NCBI GenBank assembly: GCA_029820875.1 | Contig: JALGUK010000172.1 | Location: 1,731 to 8,320, forward strand | Reading direction: 5' to 3' | DNA length: 6,590 bases | Source: Candidatus Zipacnadia bacterium | Lineage (GTDB): Bacteria; Armatimonadota; UBA5377; JALGUK01 | In this document: in pieces, positions 1 to 6,531 of the stretch | Layout of the letters: each line of letters begins with the position of its first letter | How positions within the stretch are numbered: position 1 is the first letter of the stretch | Position numbers and translations under genes: made by a program | Notes under the pieces: model-generated | The model's input: only the letters and a program-made list of their open reading frames with translations | What the model was told of the DNA's origin: nothing | Databases searched by the model: none

Positions 1-401
1 GGCGGCCGCCTGCGGAATGCGCCGATTGGAGTTCCCTCCTGGTCAATAAGGACGGCATCGGAGTAGACCAAGCCCAGCTCCGGTTCTCCCTGGGCTGTGG
101 CGACTTGCTTTTGGAGCTTGTCGGCCCGCCAGGTGTCATCGGCATCCAGAAATGCGACGAACTCCGAGTCTGTCTCTCTTATGCCGCGGTTGCGCGCCTC
201 CGAAGGCCCTCGGTTCTGCTGGTGAATACATCGAACCCGCTCGCTGTAGCGCTCGATTATCTCGCCGGTCGAATCGGTCGAGCCGTCGTTGACTACGATA
301 AGCTCGAAGTCCCGAAACGTCTGCTCAAGGACGCTCTCGATGGCCTCGGCGATGAACGCCTCGGCGTTGTAAGCGGGTATGACGACAGAAACGCGCGGCA
401 T
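1..401 (-). CDS. Family 2 glycosyltransferase, N-terminal part (cut by left window edge)
   Basis: A GT-A fold glycosyltransferase that would transfer a sugar from a nucleotide donor to a lipid-linked or polysaccharide acceptor in the cytoplasm. The visible 133 residues start MPRVSVVIPAYNAE, typical of the family. The nucleotide-binding NDGSTD lies at about residues 38-43, NRGPSEARNRG at 63-73, and the metal-binding DADD at 86-89, followed by TWRADKLQKQ. All N-terminal family motifs are therefore present. The catalytic base and the acceptor half lie beyond the window. It starts 37 bases after the flippase stop, so it probably belongs to the same transcript. The ATG at 401 gives the usual family N-terminus, with GAGG 12 bases upstream, which is a long spacing. 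An in-frame ATG at 413 would add MRWN but has no room for a ribosome site. The sugar and linkage cannot be predicted. Confidence 0.93.
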   Translation of the reverse strand, partial: MPRVSVVIPAYNAEAFIAEAIESVLEQTFRDFELIVVNDGSTDSTGEIIERYSERVRCIHQQNRGPSEARNRGIRETDSEFVAFLDADDTWRADKLQKQVATAQGEPELGLVYSDAVLIDQEGTPIGAFRRRP

Positions 402-438
402 ATTCCATCGCATCCTCGGACCATGAACTGTCGTTACT

Positions 439-2001
439 TCACGGATTCCTTCGCTTCGCGAGCCAGCCGCGGATTCGGGCCGAAAGCGCCACGCGACGGT
501 CCGCGTACACCAGAAGAGGCAAGTAAATCAGTGTGAACGTGCCGCAGCCGATGGTCGCCCATGGAATTGACGTGCTCCCGGCCGCCACGACCGCTCCTGT
601 GAGGCGGAGCGCAATCCATATCGCCCCCAGGCAGTAGGCATAGGGAGCAAGGGTGCCTGCCACCGCACGAGCAAGCTCCCTGGCTCCCCTGTAAAACCAG
701 CGGAAGGACCAGGTCAGGATGATGACCGTGAAAATTAGATAAGCAGCAGCCGCTCCTACAGCGGCCCCCGCTATGTTCAGGTCCAGGGCGAGCGCTCCTA
801 GGCTCAGTAATCCAACGCCGATGGCACAGGCCACCTTGACGACGGCAAGCCAGGTCTGCCGCTCCACGGCTACCAGGAAGTTCTCGCTGATGACCGGTAA
901 CGATAACAGGGCGGCCCCCATGACCTGGATCTGGGCCGCAGGGAGCGCACCAAGGTATTCGGGCTTGAGCACAGTCGCGACCGCCGCCGGTGTGGCGATG
1001 CACATCAGACCGCCTACAAAGGGCATCACATAGGAGAAAGCCGCCGTGGGGATAAGAACATCCCTGCGCATCGCCTGCACATCGTTCTCGCGGCCCATCT
1101 TCTCCATCAGGTGGGGGAACATCACATAGGCGGCGGCATTGGGCACATTGTAAATCAACATTGCCACCATCCCCCCCACTGCATACAGACCCAGGGCTTC
1201 GCTGCGCAATATCTTAACCACAGCGAGGCTGTCGGCGGTCCGCAGGAATTGATCGGCGAACACGAGCAGAAAAAGCGGAAAACCCACTCGGAAAAGCACC
1301 AGCAACTCCTGCCAGTCCACGCGCAGGGTGAAGCGGTAGCGGGTTACAAGCGCCATGAGGATGACGCTGAGCGCCGTTCGACCTGCAAGCCCCATCAGTG
1401 CGCCCGGGGTGGCAAGGAGTTTGGCCAGAGTGACCATCAAAACAAGGTCAAGAACCGCATAGACAATACCGGTCAACCCAAGCAGGTGGAAAGCGCCGTA
1501 ACTGCGCATCAAGGACTGGTAGATAGTCGTAAGCTGGGTGAGAAGAATCAGCGTGCCGGCGATTATCAGCCCGAAGCGGGTGTCCGTTCCGTAGTAGTGC
1601 CCCCAGATGAGCAGATACCCCAGCAGTCCGGCTCCGCCCACGGCCGCAAGCGACATGATGGCCGTAAATCCCACATCAGATGCATGCCGGGCGCCTCGTT
1701 CGTCTCCCCGCCCGAGCAGAAACGGCATGCGTTTGTTCATCCCGTGTAGCAAGCCGACGTGAGAGTTGGTCCCGTACATTGCAAGGATGCCGACCAGCCG
1801 CAGGATGCCCTGTCCTACTTTTCCTATCGCGTTGGCGACCAGCACCCCGCGGACCAGTGAGAGCGCCATGCTGATGTAGGCTGAAGCGGAAACGAACACC
1901 ACGCCCGCGGCTATACCGGTCCGAGCAGTCGGCGTCTGAGCAGGTTGCTCCGGCTGGATGGCGGGCTCGGCCCCATCGAGGTCGTTATGGTTTCCCTTCA
2001 C
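439..2001 (-). CDS. Wzx-type polysaccharide flippase (MOP superfamily)
   Basis: A 520-residue integral membrane protein, predicted to flip lipid-linked oligosaccharide units from the cytoplasmic to the outer face of the inner membrane. A hydrophilic, Pro/Gln-rich tail of about 28 residues is followed by many hydrophobic segments, about 12-14 by eye, the usual number for Wzx/MATE-like exporters of this length. Family-like stretches are GLLHGMNKRMPFLLGRGD (83-100) and the second-half repeat around LFRVGFPLFLLVFADQFLRT (236-255), followed by LGLYAVGGM and PNAAAYVMFPHL. It starts with GTG at 2001, overlapping the stop of the upstream gene as GTGA. GGAG (2010-2013) sits 8 bases before the start, inside the upstream gene, so the two are probably translationally coupled. 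The family assignment is strong. The substrate is unknown, and no gene symbol is given because Wzx proteins are too divergent to name by eye. Confidence 0.92.
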   Translation of the reverse strand: MKGNHNDLDGAEPAIQPEQPAQTPTARTGIAAGVVFVSASAYISMALSLVRGVLVANAIGKVGQGILRLVGILAMYGTNSHVGLLHGMNKRMPFLLGRGDERGARHASDVGFTAIMSLAAVGGAGLLGYLLIWGHYYGTDTRFGLIIAGTLILLTQLTTIYQSLMRSYGAFHLLGLTGIVYAVLDLVLMVTLAKLLATPGALMGLAGRTALSVILMALVTRYRFTLRVDWQELLVLFRVGFPLFLLVFADQFLRTADSLAVVKILRSEALGLYAVGGMVAMLIYNVPNAAAYVMFPHLMEKMGRENDVQAMRRDVLIPTAAFSYVMPFVGGLMCIATPAAVATVLKPEYLGALPAAQIQVMGAALLSLPVISENFLVAVERQTWLAVVKVACAIGVGLLSLGALALDLNIAGAAVGAAAAYLIFTVIILTWSFRWFYRGARELARAVAGTLAPYAYCLGAIWIALRLTGAVVAAGSTSIPWATIGCGTFTLIYLPLLVYADRRVALSARIRGWLAKRRNP

Positions 2002-3941
2002 GAGGTTTGCTCCACGAGCTTTCTAAGCTCTTCCTCTATGCGGTCAGCCATGCGGTTCCACGTGAAATGTCCGGCGGTCTCTCTTGCTGCATTCGACATC
2101 TCCTCCAGTCGCCCGGAGGATATAATCTTGCGCACTTTGCGGGCGATGTTGACACCCTCCTGTTCGATGAAGTGCCCGTTTTTCCCGTCCTGAATCACTT
2201 CCACGGCGCCGTTTACACGCGTCACCAGCAGCGGCAGACCCGACGCAGCAGCCTCCAGGACCACGAGCGAGAAGGCTTCATAGTAGGTCGGCAGGACAGG
2301 CCGGCAATCGGCTTGCGCTCCAGCGAACACCACACGATCGCCCACCCCGTTCGCTTCCGCAAACGCCCTGTAAGCGGGGATTGCTCCTTTCCCGACCACA
2401 ACCAACCGAACGTCCATCTCCTGCAGGTGCGCAAGCGCTGAAATTGCAAATGCAACACCCTTGCGAGGCCAGTCACCGCCGACAAACAGCAGGACCGTCG
2501 TTTCAGGGGTCGCACCGAGCTTACGCCTAACGGCCTCTCGGAAGCGCTCGCGGTTGGCGGGTGTGAACTCGTCCAGGTCCACGCCGTTCTGCACCACTGC
2601 GATTTCTCCACGCTCGTCGGCGTAAAAGCGTTTAAGTTCATGCCTTAGCCCTTCGGAAACGGCAATGATTCTGCGGCGGGACGGGTCGCGGTAAATCCAG
2701 CGCTCCAATCGCACAACCGCCGCGTCGTGCAGCCAGTGCGCCGCGCGGCGCGGCAAGCTCTCGGTCACCCCCACCTGTGGGACCTGGGCCGTCTGTTCCC
2801 GGAGGGCGGCTCGACACTGATGAGAGATGACCACATTGGCGGCGAAACAGTTCGCCCCTTGTCCGATGACGAAGTCGAAGGCCCGCCTCGGCACAGCCAG
2901 GGTCGTCATCGCCGGAAAGAGCAGAACGCGGGAAAAGCTAGGCCCCGGGGGACGCCGGAGCGGATGGAAGACAACTCTCCCAGCCAGGTCACCAGCCACC
3001 GAATGCGCAAAGATATGCACCTTGTGGCGCACCGCGAGTCGTCGAGCTAATTCGAAGACCACTCGCTCGGTTCCGCCCCGCCTGTGAGCGTCCTCCACTA
3101 CGAAAGCGAGCGTGAAGCCTGTGTCCTTGTGCCCGCGTTCTCTTGTAAGGCGGCGCGAGAGTGCCCAACGCCCCCACACAGATGGAGTCACAGCCAATAG
3201 CAATGCCGCCAGCAGCGAAAGCAGCATAAGCTGAAGCCGCGGCCGGCGACGGATTCCTGGAAGTGCAATTTCGTTTACGGCGTCGCCAACCAACGCGTGC
3301 AGGGCCCTGTATGCCAAGGGCAACACAAGGGGCACCGAATGCCAGTTGACCCGGGTGACGTAGTGATAATTGTACACGTCCAGCGGGTAATCGTCGGGTG
3401 CCGCGGATGCCAAAAGCCACGGTTTTCGGTCAAGGTCTTCCACGGTTACAGGCTCTCCGTCAGGCAGTCGCACGAGCAATCCAAAAAGCGGGTCCACTAC
3501 AACCCATCGGCCATCCAGCAGGCACTCGACGACCACGTGACTGGGTGAGCGGCCCGTCACGTCGGCATCCTGGTGCAAGAACGCAAGGCGCGTTTTAAGC
3601 CCTGCTGCAGCGGCGGCCGCGCAAAACAAATTGGATGCGCTGCCGCAATGGACACGCCCACTAAGAGCGCGCCTGGGGAAGGGGGTAAAGAGCTTCTCCA
3701 GCACCCGAACACTTGCAGACGGCGGCACAAACGGCGCAGAACGCCTCGGAGCAATATCCTTGCGAGCCCACGCGACCAAGGCGTCCAGCCGGCCTTGCGC
3801 GGGCATGTCTGTGCCGCATACCTGACTACTGATGTGCACAAAAACCCGGTTGTCTCCAATGTAGCGGGCATAGTTGTAAGCGGCCAATATCAGCAACGCA
3901 AACGAGACGCCGAGCCGAATCGCTGACCTTTTGCTGTGCAT
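1998..3941 (-). CDS. Fusion protein: membrane-anchored transglutaminase-like domain plus GT4 glycosyltransferase
   Basis: A 647-residue protein with two catalytic modules. After a basic N-terminus comes a membrane segment (about 10-27). A transglutaminase-like core follows, with Cys99 in RVHCGSASNLFC, His135 in SPSHVVVEC and Asp150 in WVVVDPLFG; order and spacing fit the papain-like Cys-His-Asp triad. A linker (YNYHYVTRVNWHSVP, about 190-204) leads to a second hydrophobic segment (about 236-253). From about 275 there is a GT-B/GT4 glycosyltransferase: RRGGTERVV (287-295), NGVDLDEF (452-459), GGDWPRKG (488-495) and the E-x7-E pair Glu555/Glu563 in YYEAFSLVVLEAAASGLP. The inferred topology puts the transglutaminase domain outside and GT4 in the cytoplasm. 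The frame is open throughout. The ATG at 3941 is preferred. A GTG at 3950, directly after the upstream stop, would add three residues but has no ribosome site. The GT4 call is very secure. Whether the transglutaminase-like domain acts as protease, amidase or crosslinker is unknown. Confidence 0.9.
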   Translation of the reverse strand: MHSKRSAIRLGVSFALLILAAYNYARYIGDNRVFVHISSQVCGTDMPAQGRLDALVAWARKDIAPRRSAPFVPPSASVRVLEKLFTPFPRRALSGRVHCGSASNLFCAAAAAAGLKTRLAFLHQDADVTGRSPSHVVVECLLDGRWVVVDPLFGLLVRLPDGEPVTVEDLDRKPWLLASAAPDDYPLDVYNYHYVTRVNWHSVPLVLPLAYRALHALVGDAVNEIALPGIRRRPRLQLMLLSLLAALLLAVTPSVWGRWALSRRLTRERGHKDTGFTLAFVVEDAHRRGGTERVVFELARRLAVRHKVHIFAHSVAGDLAGRVVFHPLRRPPGPSFSRVLLFPAMTTLAVPRRAFDFVIGQGANCFAANVVISHQCRAALREQTAQVPQVGVTESLPRRAAHWLHDAAVVRLERWIYRDPSRRRIIAVSEGLRHELKRFYADERGEIAVVQNGVDLDEFTPANRERFREAVRRKLGATPETTVLLFVGGDWPRKGVAFAISALAHLQEMDVRLVVVGKGAIPAYRAFAEANGVGDRVVFAGAQADCRPVLPTYYEAFSLVVLEAAASGLPLLVTRVNGAVEVIQDGKNGHFIEQEGVNIARKVRKIISSGRLEEMSNAARETAGHFTWNRMADRIEEELRKLVEQTS

Positions 3942-3950
3942 GGTTTCCAC

Positions 3951-5444
3951 TCACATGGTAGCTGCTGATTGTTCCGCCCGGCCCATTGATGATTCCGGGA
4001 TGTCGTGCACGGTGTCCATCTCCGACTCGAACTGGGGCAGGCGCAACTGCGCGGCTATGATACACCAAAGGAATGGAGCCGCCGGAGCACCATAGAGAGC
4101 CGAACCAACCATCAACAGCAACAGTTGCGCTGTAGTCGCCCCGAACAGTCCGGCGGATAGCAGCTTAAGGTGCACAAGGCGCAGTTTCCGCCAGGCACGC
4201 AAGGTTTCGGCCACCATCATCCACACCATATAAGCGAAAAGAAGCCCGCCGGGTATCCCGAGCTCGGCGAAGGCGCGCCCGAACTCATTTTCGATCATTC
4301 CCAGTCTATTGCGCTCCACAGCTCCTTGCAGACGGTCGGAGACGCCGACCCCTGTGGCAGGTCCAACACCCAATGGATGCTTGAGAGCCTCGGCAAGCCC
4401 ACGTCGAAGGGGGTAGGTCGGTCGCTCGATAGTGTATGATTTATTCTCCCACAGTGTGGCCATTCGTTCGCCGAGAATTCCTCCCGACATGCTTAAAGCC
4501 CACTGGCTGACGATTAAAGCGACCACGGCGGCCGCCAGGGTCAGGCGAGTGCGACGCGATATCAGGATCATCACGAGACCCCCGAATGCAGCGGCGACGA
4601 CTGCCGAGCGCGTCCCGGACAATACCATGGCTGTAAGGCAAACCGCAGCGGTTCCCGCTGCGAACAGCCGCGCCATGCGGCTGCGCCAGTAAAAGAACGT
4701 CCCAACAGCAACGAGCCCGCAGATGGCCATGGTCGAGCCGAAGGTTCCCGCGCTCACCGTCGTTGAGAACACACGCGGGCTTGTGATGCCCTCGGGTGAT
4801 GTCCACACGTAACGCCGGGCAAAAGCCCGGAACTGATCGGATAACGCAAAGAGGTGCTCAAAGCCGAATATGTACTGAAAGATGCCATACACTCCCATAA
4901 TCAGTGCAAGCGCTACGATTACGTTAAGCAGCCAGTCAAAACGTTGGCGCGTATTGATAGTGTCATAAGCGATGATAAACAACGGCAGCCACAGCACCCA
5001 AGACCGGACTCCGGCAAGAGATGTCAGGGTGCTCGGCGAATTCGGATGAGCTACCTGCGCCAGTGCATAGGCGCCAAACAGCAACACGGGGACCGTCAGG
5101 CGTTGTGAGAGCGCCTCCGAAGGTTCACGCAAAGCTCGTCGCACCAACCACGCCACCACGCACAGCCCAAGGAAGTAATCCTTGACAATCAGCACCAACA
5201 TCGATGTGGACATGCCCTTTATGAGTCCATCGAATGTCGAGACCACAAGCAGCATGATGACGCCGAGGAAAGCATTGCTTAAAGACGCCAGCGTCCCTCC
5301 TGCAATCAAAACCGCTCCGACGGAGCTGAACAACCCCTTACGCACCGCCTGCCGAAGCGCAAACAGGCCCACGGCGGCGAGCGCGCCGATCAGCACGATT
5401 GTCATCGCGCGAGTAGTGCTCGTTGCTAATGTAGCTCTACGCAT
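3951..5444 (-). CDS. O-antigen polymerase/ligase-like membrane protein (Wzy/WaaL superfamily)
   Basis: A 497-residue polytopic membrane protein with about 10-12 hydrophobic segments. It probably polymerises flipped repeat units, or ligates glycans to an acceptor, on the outer face of the inner membrane. Wzy_C-type signatures are SGTRS (276-280), HPLGVGPATG (356-365) and NEFGRAFAELGIPGG (386-400), which fit the conserved arginine, the HPlGvGpG-like loop and the N-x-(8)-ElGi-G pattern of this superfamily. The hydrophilic stretch at about 320-390 is probably the large periplasmic loop. A polar tail (about 471-497) follows the last membrane segment. Because a flippase lies in the same operon, polymerase is more likely than ligase, but sequence alone does not separate them. 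The ATG at 5444 has no clear ribosome site, and an in-frame stop lies two codons upstream. An overlapping 14-codon frame ends just inside it. Its own stop abuts the next gene. Confidence 0.9.
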   Translation of the reverse strand: MRRATLATSTTRAMTIVLIGALAAVGLFALRQAVRKGLFSSVGAVLIAGGTLASLSNAFLGVIMLLVVSTFDGLIKGMSTSMLVLIVKDYFLGLCVVAWLVRRALREPSEALSQRLTVPVLLFGAYALAQVAHPNSPSTLTSLAGVRSWVLWLPLFIIAYDTINTRQRFDWLLNVIVALALIMGVYGIFQYIFGFEHLFALSDQFRAFARRYVWTSPEGITSPRVFSTTVSAGTFGSTMAICGLVAVGTFFYWRSRMARLFAAGTAAVCLTAMVLSGTRSAVVAAAFGGLVMILISRRTRLTLAAAVVALIVSQWALSMSGGILGERMATLWENKSYTIERPTYPLRRGLAEALKHPLGVGPATGVGVSDRLQGAVERNRLGMIENEFGRAFAELGIPGGLLFAYMVWMMVAETLRAWRKLRLVHLKLLSAGLFGATTAQLLLLMVGSALYGAPAAPFLWCIIAAQLRLPQFESEMDTVHDIPESSMGRAEQSAATM

Positions 5445-5481
5445 TGGTTATTCGCTCAGGTCTGTCGGGGCGCACGACCAT
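5437..5481 (-). CDS. Short 14-codon upstream open frame overlapping the wzy-like start
   Basis: ATG at 5481 opens a 14-residue frame (MVVRPDRPERITNA) that ends in TAG at 5437-5439, eight bases inside the next gene in a different frame. It has the best ribosome site of the region, GGGAGG at 5491-5496 with 9 bases of spacing, whereas the larger gene's ATG at 5444 has almost none. The arrangement fits a coupling peptide: ribosomes load here, terminate at 5437 and restart at 5444. An alternative is that these codons are the original basic N-terminus of the membrane protein, separated from it by a one-base frameshift or a sequence error. Nothing suggests that the peptide itself has a function. Confidence 0.45.
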   Translation of the reverse strand: MVVRPDRPERITNA

Positions 5482-5490
5482 CGCGTTTTT

Positions 5491-5496
5491 CCTCCC
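5491..5496 (-). promoter_or_regulatory. Strong Shine-Dalgarno site in the gap before the wzy-like gene
   Basis: The minus strand reads GGGAGG here, followed by AAAAACGCG and then the ATG at 5481. The spacing to the larger gene's ATG at 5444 is 46 bases, far too long for direct use. The site therefore serves the short upstream frame rather than the membrane protein directly. Confidence 0.6.
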
Positions 5497-5548
5497 GGCA
5501 ATCGCTATGCCATGAAGTGCAGGTAACGGCTGCCCGAGCGCATCCGGG

Positions 5549-6289
5549 TTATAGGTAAGCTCCTTGCCGCGCTCGGCGTCGAATCCGAATCAAGTCAAGC
5601 AACATACTCAGCGAGGAGCGGATCGGGTGAACCTTGCTTTGGGCGGCATGGCGCCACCTGATTGGCACCTCGGCGATGCTCAAGCCGTGCAGGCGGGCGA
5701 TAAGCAGGATTTCAACGTCGAAGGCGAAACCCTCGACGCTCTGGCGCGCAAATACCGTCTCCGCCGCTTCGCGCGCGAAGAGCTTGAAACCGCACTGACT
5801 GTCATGAATATCCGGCAGCGCCAGAAGGCGCATCAACATGCCGAAGACCTTGCCCATCCCTTCACGCCACCACGGCTGGCGGATTTCCAGGTCCGATTCC
5901 GCCAACGCACGGGAGCCGATTGCGATGTCATGGCCCTCCCCAATTGCAGCCTCCAGCTTCACGAGCTCCTCAATAGGCGCGGAAAGGTCCGCGTCCGAGA
6001 ACAACAGCAGTTTTCCGCGGCCTGCGAGCATTCCCCGGCGAACGCTGTAGCCCTTGCCGCGGTTTCCACGGTTCCGGAGCAGCCGGAGCGCAGGATTCCT
6101 CCTGGCTGCTTCCTCCACAACTTGCACCGTTGCGTCAGTGCTCCCGTCGTCCACGACAATGACCTCGAAAGGTTCCTGCCGCTCGCTGAGGAATTGTGTA
6201 ATCGTGGCAAGGGTGTCGCCGATGCGGTCCGCCTCGTTGAATGCGGGCACTACGACCGTAAGTTGCGGGTTCGCGTGGGTGTCGTCCAA
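5549..6289 (-). CDS. Family 2 glycosyltransferase, dolichyl/polyprenyl-phosphate glycosyltransferase-like (ALG5/DPM1 type)
   Basis: A soluble GT-A enzyme of 246 residues, probably transferring a hexose to polyprenyl phosphate or to a lipid-linked intermediate at the cytoplasmic membrane face. Motifs in order, numbered from the TTG at 6289: LTVVVPAFNEADRI near the start, DDGSTD (47-52), NRGKGYSVRRGM (76-87), SDADLSAPIEEL (98-109), GSRALAES (125-132), DSQCGFKLF (163-171), GFAFDVEIL (187-195) and EVPIRWRH (207-214). This set resembles dolichyl-phosphate glucosyltransferases more than ordinary EPS transferases. There is no C-terminal membrane pair, unlike GtrB-type enzymes. It is the first gene behind the promoter at 6340-6369. 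The open frame reaches a TTG at 6337, but that codon lies at or before the likely transcription start. The TTG at 6289 has GAGG with 8 bases of spacing and is preferred. Donor and acceptor are unknown. Confidence 0.9.
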   Translation of the reverse strand: MDDTHANPQLTVVVPAFNEADRIGDTLATITQFLSERQEPFEVIVVDDGSTDATVQVVEEAARRNPALRLLRNRGNRGKGYSVRRGMLAGRGKLLLFSDADLSAPIEELVKLEAAIGEGHDIAIGSRALAESDLEIRQPWWREGMGKVFGMLMRLLALPDIHDSQCGFKLFAREAAETVFARQSVEGFAFDVEILLIARLHGLSIAEVPIRWRHAAQSKVHPIRSSLSMLLDLIRIRRRARQGAYL

Positions 6290-6296
6290 GGAATCA

Positions 6297-6302
6297 TCCT
6301 CT
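6297..6302 (-). promoter_or_regulatory. Ribosome binding site that decides the start of the first glycosyltransferase
   Basis: The minus strand reads AGAGGA here, with GAGG ending 8 bases before the TTG at 6289. The competing TTG at 6337 has no purine-rich site upstream and lies just under the -10 box. This supports the inner start. Confidence 0.65.
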
Positions 6303-6339
6303 GGGTCGTCTGGAGAATAGGCAGCGGTTGTAAGCAATT

Positions 6340-6369
6340 AGTATAGCCCAACAGGCTCTGCAGTGTCAA
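6340..6369 (-). promoter_or_regulatory. Sigma70-type promoter of the polysaccharide operon
   Basis: On the minus strand, TTGACA (6364-6369, a perfect -35 box) is followed after 18 bases by TATACT (6340-6345, five of six matches to the -10 consensus). The expected transcription start is about 6331-6335. This gives a leader of roughly 42-46 bases before the preferred TTG start at 6289. It is the only good promoter I see ahead of the minus-strand genes, and it probably drives the whole run through the left edge. I see no convincing operator in it. Confidence 0.75.
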
Positions 6370-6518
6370 CGAAAGTCGTCTATGCGTCCAGGGATACATG
6401 GTCCGAATCCATTGCCTGCTCGCGCCGCTGCCCGGGAGCCATCGCTTGGCCCGATGTTGCCTCTGTACAGGAGGGGCCTACGGCTGGGCGGAGAAACTGG
6501 CGTAAATCATTCGATTGC

Positions 6519-6524
6519 GGAGGG
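6519..6524 (+). promoter_or_regulatory. Strong Shine-Dalgarno site of the divergent gene
   Basis: GGAGGG lies 7 bases before the ATG at 6532. It matches the anti-Shine-Dalgarno sequence at ideal spacing and is the main evidence that a plus-strand gene starts here. I found no convincing -35/-10 pair for this direction in 6338-6518. Confidence 0.65.
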
Positions 6525-6531
6525 TATCTGA

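Noticed and set aside
1..10. GCGGCCGC octamers at 2-9, 3613-3620 and 4528-4535, possibly a repeated site
   Set aside because: All three fall inside coding sequence in alanine/arginine-rich codon contexts, with no shared flanks. Chance is enough in DNA of this GC content.
402..438. Possible terminator or promoter in the 37-base gap between the flippase and the last glycosyltransferase
   Set aside because: No hairpin with a T-tract and no -35/-10 pair. The gap looks like ordinary intra-operon spacing.
434..1003. 189-codon minus-strand frame overlapping the 3' half of the flippase gene
   Set aside because: It has a Cys/Arg/Gly-rich translation without domains, in a shifted frame of a convincing membrane protein.
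1111..1749. 212-codon plus-strand open frame antisense to the flippase
   Set aside because: The product is His/Gln/Lys-rich and has the look of an antisense frame of a hydrophobic membrane protein. The flippase reading is far better supported.
5564..6346. 260-codon plus-strand open frame lying antisense to nearly the whole first glycosyltransferase gene
   Set aside because: Its translation is low-complexity, rich in Arg/Gln/His, with no recognisable motif. The opposite strand carries a full glycosyltransferase motif set. Such frames are common opposite GC-rich genes.
6389..6413. ATGG/CCAT and GGAT/ATCC short inverted repeats upstream of the operon promoter
   Set aside because: Four-base arms at these distances are expected by chance, and the spacing does not match a regulator site that I recognise.
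6431..6453. Possible stem-loop (GCCA, loop TCGCT, TGGC) in the divergent region
   Set aside because: Only four clean pairs, with a bulge needed to extend it and no T-run, so it is neither a convincing terminator nor an operator.
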